Virus record (IMG/VR): IMGVR_UViG_3300025131_009159
Coordinates: 1-24,224 of that record
DNA from: a virus
Length of the DNA: 24,224 nucleotides
Strand: one strand, 5' to 3'
The position numbers and the translations under genes were made by a program. The notes under the pieces were generated by a model. The model saw only the letters and a program-made list of their open reading frames with translations. It had not been told where the DNA came from and ran no database searches. Positions 21,535 through 24,224 of this stretch are shown here, in pieces; within the stretch, counting starts at the first letter, position 1; each line of letters opens with the position of its first letter.

Positions 21535-23109
21535 GTGCCCAAGTGTAAATTTGAGTCTCGTTTTGGACTAAGCGCAAAAGTATTAAAGGGAGTAAATACC
21601 CTAGCCGATAATGTAGCGGCAACTCTGGGCCCCAAGGGTCGCAACGTCATCCTTCACGAGAAGGGTAAAGAGCCCTTCATCACCAAGGATGGAGTAACTG
21701 TTTCAGCTTTTGTGCATGCGGATGATGAATTCGAGAATGCCGCCATTCAAATTATAAAGCAGGCAACCTCTCAGACTAATACGATGGCTGGCGACGGTAC
21801 TACAACCGCAACTGTATTGGCTAGAGAGATTCTTGTGGGCGCCCAAAGATATATTACTGCCGGCGCATCCCCCGTAGAGCTTAAACGAGGGATTGATGCT
21901 GCAGTCGAGAAGCTTGTGATCGAACTTAAGAAGAGTGCCACGCACGTTGAAACTCTGGATGATGTTGAAAACATTGCAACTATTTCAGCCAACAATGATC
22001 GAACGATTGGCAAGCTCGTGGCCACGGCAGTTGATAAGGCAGGCAAGGACGGGAGCATCACGATTGAGGAATCGAGGACTGTTGACACGAGTCTAGATAT
22101 TATTGAGGGTTTTCGGCTGGAGTCTGGATATGCGGCGTCTGCTTTCGTAACAGACGAACGACGCGGAGCAGCACACTTTGATTCACCACTCTTGCTTATC
22201 ACCGATAATAAAATTGATAGTGTGGATCAGATTCTCTCAGCGCTTGAGATTGTATCGCGGGACGGAAGGGCCCTCGTTATTGTGGCCGAGGACATTGAAG
22301 GGCAAGCGCTCGCTGCTCTGATTATGAACACAGTTCGAGGTACGCTGAAGATTGCTGCTGTGAAGGCGCCTTTCTATGGCGAACGACGACGAAACATTCT
22401 TGCAGATCTGGCGTTGTCGACAGGCGCTGAATATATCTCACGCGATAGCCAAGTGCGCCTAAAGGACATTAAACTTCAACACTTTGGCCAATGTCGTTCG
22501 ATCGATATTACCAAGACCAACACAACTATTATTGGTGGTAAAGGCAATTTTAAGGAAATTGATAAGAAAATCGAATTACTGAAGGCTGAGCTTCAAGCAT
22601 TGGATGAACTTCGTGAATGCGAAAAGATTCAGGAGCGTATTACAAAGTTGGCTGCCGGAGTGGCGGTTATCAACGTTGGAGCAGCAACCGAGGTTGAAAT
22701 GATTGAGAAGAAACATCGAATTGAAGATGCACTGGAAGCGGTGATGTCTGCACAGCAGGAGGGTATTGTACTCGGGGGTGGTGTTGCACTTTTACGAGCG
22801 TGTAACGCTCTCACCGCCGTGGGGGTTGAGAATGAGGATCAGCAATTTGGCGTTGATATAGTAACGGCGGCCGCAACTGCTCCGCTACGACAGATGGCGA
22901 CAAATTGTGGATTATCACCTGATTTAACTTTGCACCAGGTAGAGGAGCTGGAAGGGAATTTTGGATACGATTTTAGAAATGATGAGGTAGTTGATATGTT
23001 AGAGGCGGGCATCGTGGACCCTGTAAAAGTAACAAGAACAGCCCTCCAGAACGCTGCTTCGGCGGCGGGCACCTTAATTACAACTTCGCATGCGATTATA
23101 GAGGTATAG
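21535..23109 (+). CDS. groL: GroEL-type chaperonin, phage-encoded
   Basis: This 524-aa protein aligns by eye over the whole length of GroEL. The ATP site has TLGPKGRNV, DGVTVSA, AGDGTTTATVLA and, near the C-terminus, VGAATEVEMIEKKHRIEDAL, where Asp in RIEDAL corresponds to the catalytic Asp398 of E. coli. The apical-domain stretch VKAPFYGERRRNILADLALSTGAEYIS is conserved. The Gly-Gly-Met tail is missing; it ends in IIEV. It folds proteins inside a double-ring chamber and may pair with the GroES-like protein at 4776. The start is GTG with AGAGAGG 6 nt upstream. The gene has its own strong promoter, suggesting high output separate from its neighbours. Confidence 0.96.
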   Translation: MPKCKFESRFGLSAKVLKGVNTLADNVAATLGPKGRNVILHEKGKEPFITKDGVTVSAFVHADDEFENAAIQIIKQATSQTNTMAGDGTTTATVLAREILVGAQRYITAGASPVELKRGIDAAVEKLVIELKKSATHVETLDDVENIATISANNDRTIGKLVATAVDKAGKDGSITIEESRTVDTSLDIIEGFRLESGYAASAFVTDERRGAAHFDSPLLLITDNKIDSVDQILSALEIVSRDGRALVIVAEDIEGQALAALIMNTVRGTLKIAAVKAPFYGERRRNILADLALSTGAEYISRDSQVRLKDIKLQHFGQCRSIDITKTNTTIIGGKGNFKEIDKKIELLKAELQALDELRECEKIQERITKLAAGVAVINVGAATEVEMIEKKHRIEDALEAVMSAQQEGIVLGGGVALLRACNALTAVGVENEDQQFGVDIVTAAATAPLRQMATNCGLSPDLTLHQVEELEGNFGYDFRNDEVVDMLEAGIVDPVKVTRTALQNAASAAGTLITTSHAIIEV

Positions 23110-23139
23110 TTCTATTTATGTTATAGCGGAGGGCTTGCT

Positions 23140-23427
23140 GTGAGCGACGACGAACAATATAGTCAGCAACTTACTGTAATGATGACCGAGATTGCAACCA
23201 AAATGCAAGTACTTCTTGATAAACAAGACGAGTTGGCGGAGAATATCAATAAAATTAAAGAAGCGGTTTACAACCCCGACAAAGGATTATATGCGAGATT
23301 GAGCAGACTAGACGCCAGACTAGATCTGTTAGAAGCTTGGAAGAACAATAATACTAAAATCCTATGGATTGTGGTCACAGTAGGGCTTGGCTTGGTTCTC
23401 TCCACAATTTGGCAAACAATATTTTAG
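23140..23427 (+). CDS. XhlA-like coiled-coil membrane protein (possible holin-associated)
   Basis: A 95-aa protein starting at GTG with GGAGGG 6 nt upstream. Residues 10-70 are coiled-coil-like (EIATKMQVLLDKQDELAENINKI, LYARLSRLDARLDLLEAW) and 73-93 a single transmembrane helix (KILWIVVTVGLGLVLSTIW) at the C-terminus. This layout is that of the XhlA/hemolysin family found beside phage lysis genes. No other lysis gene is adjacent, so its lysis role is uncertain. Confidence 0.7.
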   Translation: MSDDEQYSQQLTVMMTEIATKMQVLLDKQDELAENINKIKEAVYNPDKGLYARLSRLDARLDLLEAWKNNNTKILWIVVTVGLGLVLSTIWQTIF

Positions 23428-23439
23428 AAAGGAATAAAA

Positions 23440-23799
23440 ATGAGAGTTAAATTATCTTACACAGTTGAGGAGGAGGACGTCTTGGCGGAGGCAGCTAAAC
23501 TCGTTAGTTTGTCTGCTGATGATATGCAACAAACAATTGGAATGTTTAATGATGTTCAAGCAGAGTTAAAGGGCGAAAACGACGAGGACAAGGTTGTTAA
23601 TGTAAACAAGTGTCTCGAAATGGTAGAAGAGTTTCGAAAGGCGCTTTTTAATTTGGACACACGATTGAGTGAAGTAGTAGAGATTGTCAAGGGATATGAT
23701 GAATACCAGAGAGCCGTCAGCGATCCTTCCGTTTCAGCACCCGCTGCGTCACCCTCTCTCAATCTTACTGAAAACTCAGAAGTGGCCAGCGCCGATTAA
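23440..23799 (+). CDS. Small acidic helical protein, unknown function
   Basis: A 119-aa protein. Residues 8-85 are predicted helical and heptad-like (ADDMQQTIGMFNDVQAEL, NVNKCLEMVEEFRKALFNL), and the last 30 are Ser/Ala/Pro-rich and disordered. AAAGGA lies 6 nt before the ATG. The stop overlaps the next ATG (TAATG). I recall similar short proteins in marine phage contigs but know no function. Confidence 0.75.
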   Translation: MRVKLSYTVEEEDVLAEAAKLVSLSADDMQQTIGMFNDVQAELKGENDEDKVVNVNKCLEMVEEFRKALFNLDTRLSEVVEIVKGYDEYQRAVSDPSVSAPAASPSLNLTENSEVASAD

Positions 23800-24032
23800 T
23801 GGATACTCAATATCAAATAGGGGATCTTGTACACATCCCCCAGGCTGTTACACTTCTAGATTGTGAAGTTATAGGAGGCCGAAGCGAGCAGTTTAATATT
23901 CCCACAAGGGTTATGGAAACCCCGAGTCCAATGTTGGGCGTTATAACTCATGTATTGGGAAGCGGGTATATCAAAGTTTACTGCGGGGGAGATTGTTGGT
24001 CCGTGAGAGATGAAAGTGTTTACAAAATTTAG
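23799..24032 (+). CDS. Small beta-rich protein (SH3-like), unknown function
   Basis: A 77-aa protein with strands QIGDLVHIP, LDCEVIGG, SPMLGVITHVLG, YIKVYCGGD and CWSVRDESVYKI, suggesting a small beta barrel. It shares the GDLV...GV/IV...W outline with the protein at 15918. It is translationally coupled to the previous gene. Confidence 0.7.
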   Translation: MDTQYQIGDLVHIPQAVTLLDCEVIGGRSEQFNIPTRVMETPSPMLGVITHVLGSGYIKVYCGGDCWSVRDESVYKI

Positions 24033-24040
24033 GAGTTATG

Positions 24041-24224
24041 ATGATAGAATTTATAGAGTTAAAAAAATTTCCACCCAGGAATCCTGGTGATTCTAAATAT
24101 GGACTGGTGGAGCTTTGGATTAATGAGGCTCACGTTTTTAGGTTAAGTTCGGCACACAAGTATAATACTTTTTTACAGGAAGGGAGGCTTCCCAATGGTT
24201 TAGATGCCGCGCTTGAATTTACAG
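24041..24224 (+). CDS. Start of an unidentified gene cut by the window end
   Basis: The frame ATG at 24041 (or 24038, an adjacent ATG) stays open to the last base, giving at least 61 residues (IEFIELKKFPPRNPGD..., VELWINEAHVFRLSSAHKY). AGGAG at 24031-24035 favours 24041. It is too short to assign a family. Confidence 0.65.
   Translation, partial: MIEFIELKKFPPRNPGDSKYGLVELWINEAHVFRLSSAHKYNTFLQEGRLPNGLDAALEFT

Noticed and set aside
1-24224. tRNA genes, CRISPR arrays, insertion sequences or attachment sites
   Set aside because: No cloverleaf, spaced repeats, transposase or integrase was seen; coding sequence fills nearly the whole window.

Overview
This 24.2 kb window is almost certainly from the genome of a large, lytic-type tailed bacteriophage. 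Every gene lies on the + strand. Genes are packed with 1-11 nt overlaps or very short gaps, no stretch over about 90 bases lacks a gene, and the content mixes a phage-encoded replication and nucleotide-supply set with chaperonins, a ClpP-type protease, DNA methyltransferases and many small unknown proteins. Several of the small proteins resemble, from memory, proteins of uncultured marine T4-like myoviruses; that is recall and not a search. No structural (capsid, tail, terminase) gene, tRNA, CRISPR array, IS element or integrase is visible. The host cannot be named. The many host-type sigma70 promoters (TTGACA, 17 nt, TATAAT-like) suggest a bacterium with a conventional housekeeping sigma factor.

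Layout. 1-5.1 kb: a 5'-3' exonuclease (5' end outside the window), a DnaB-type helicase, a B12-dependent class II ribonucleotide reductase and a GroES-like co-chaperonin. 5.1-7.1 kb: a small possible head-associated protein, an unknown 241-aa protein started by a promoter at its first codon, and a nucleotidyltransferase-like protein. 7.1-10.5 kb: a complete C-family (DnaE) DNA polymerase with an apparently intact PHP domain. 10.5-13.1 kb: a separately promoted cassette of a PD-(D/E)XK endonuclease-like protein, a ParB-like protein and a beta-class DNA methyltransferase, which looks like a phage-borne restriction-modification system. 13.1-17.1 kb: nucleotide metabolism and modification (PurA-like adenylosuccinate synthetase, dUTPase, Dam-family methyltransferase, IMP dehydrogenase/GMP reductase family enzyme) interleaved with a YkuD-like putative cell-wall enzyme and small proteins. 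17.1-18.6 kb: a possible DNA-binding protein, a sigma-region-4-like mini-protein and a GC-rich acidic protein. 18.6-21.5 kb: a promoter/terminator junction, a membrane protein, ClpP, and a 577-aa protein with a possible nuclease core. 21.5-24.2 kb: GroEL with its own promoter, an XhlA-like membrane protein and small unknowns.

How it fits together: exonuclease, helicase and DnaE form part of a self-encoded replisome. The reductase, dUTPase, PurA and GuaB/GuaC-like enzyme shape the DNA precursor pool. The endonuclease/ParB/methyltransferase trio could protect phage DNA while cutting unmodified (host or rival) DNA. GroES/GroEL and ClpP probably serve virion protein folding and turnover. The points most worth follow-up are the R-ParB-M cassette, the regular promoter set placed on top of start codons, the GuaB/GuaC-like enzyme with an atypical active-site flap, and the DnaE with a potentially proofreading PHP domain.
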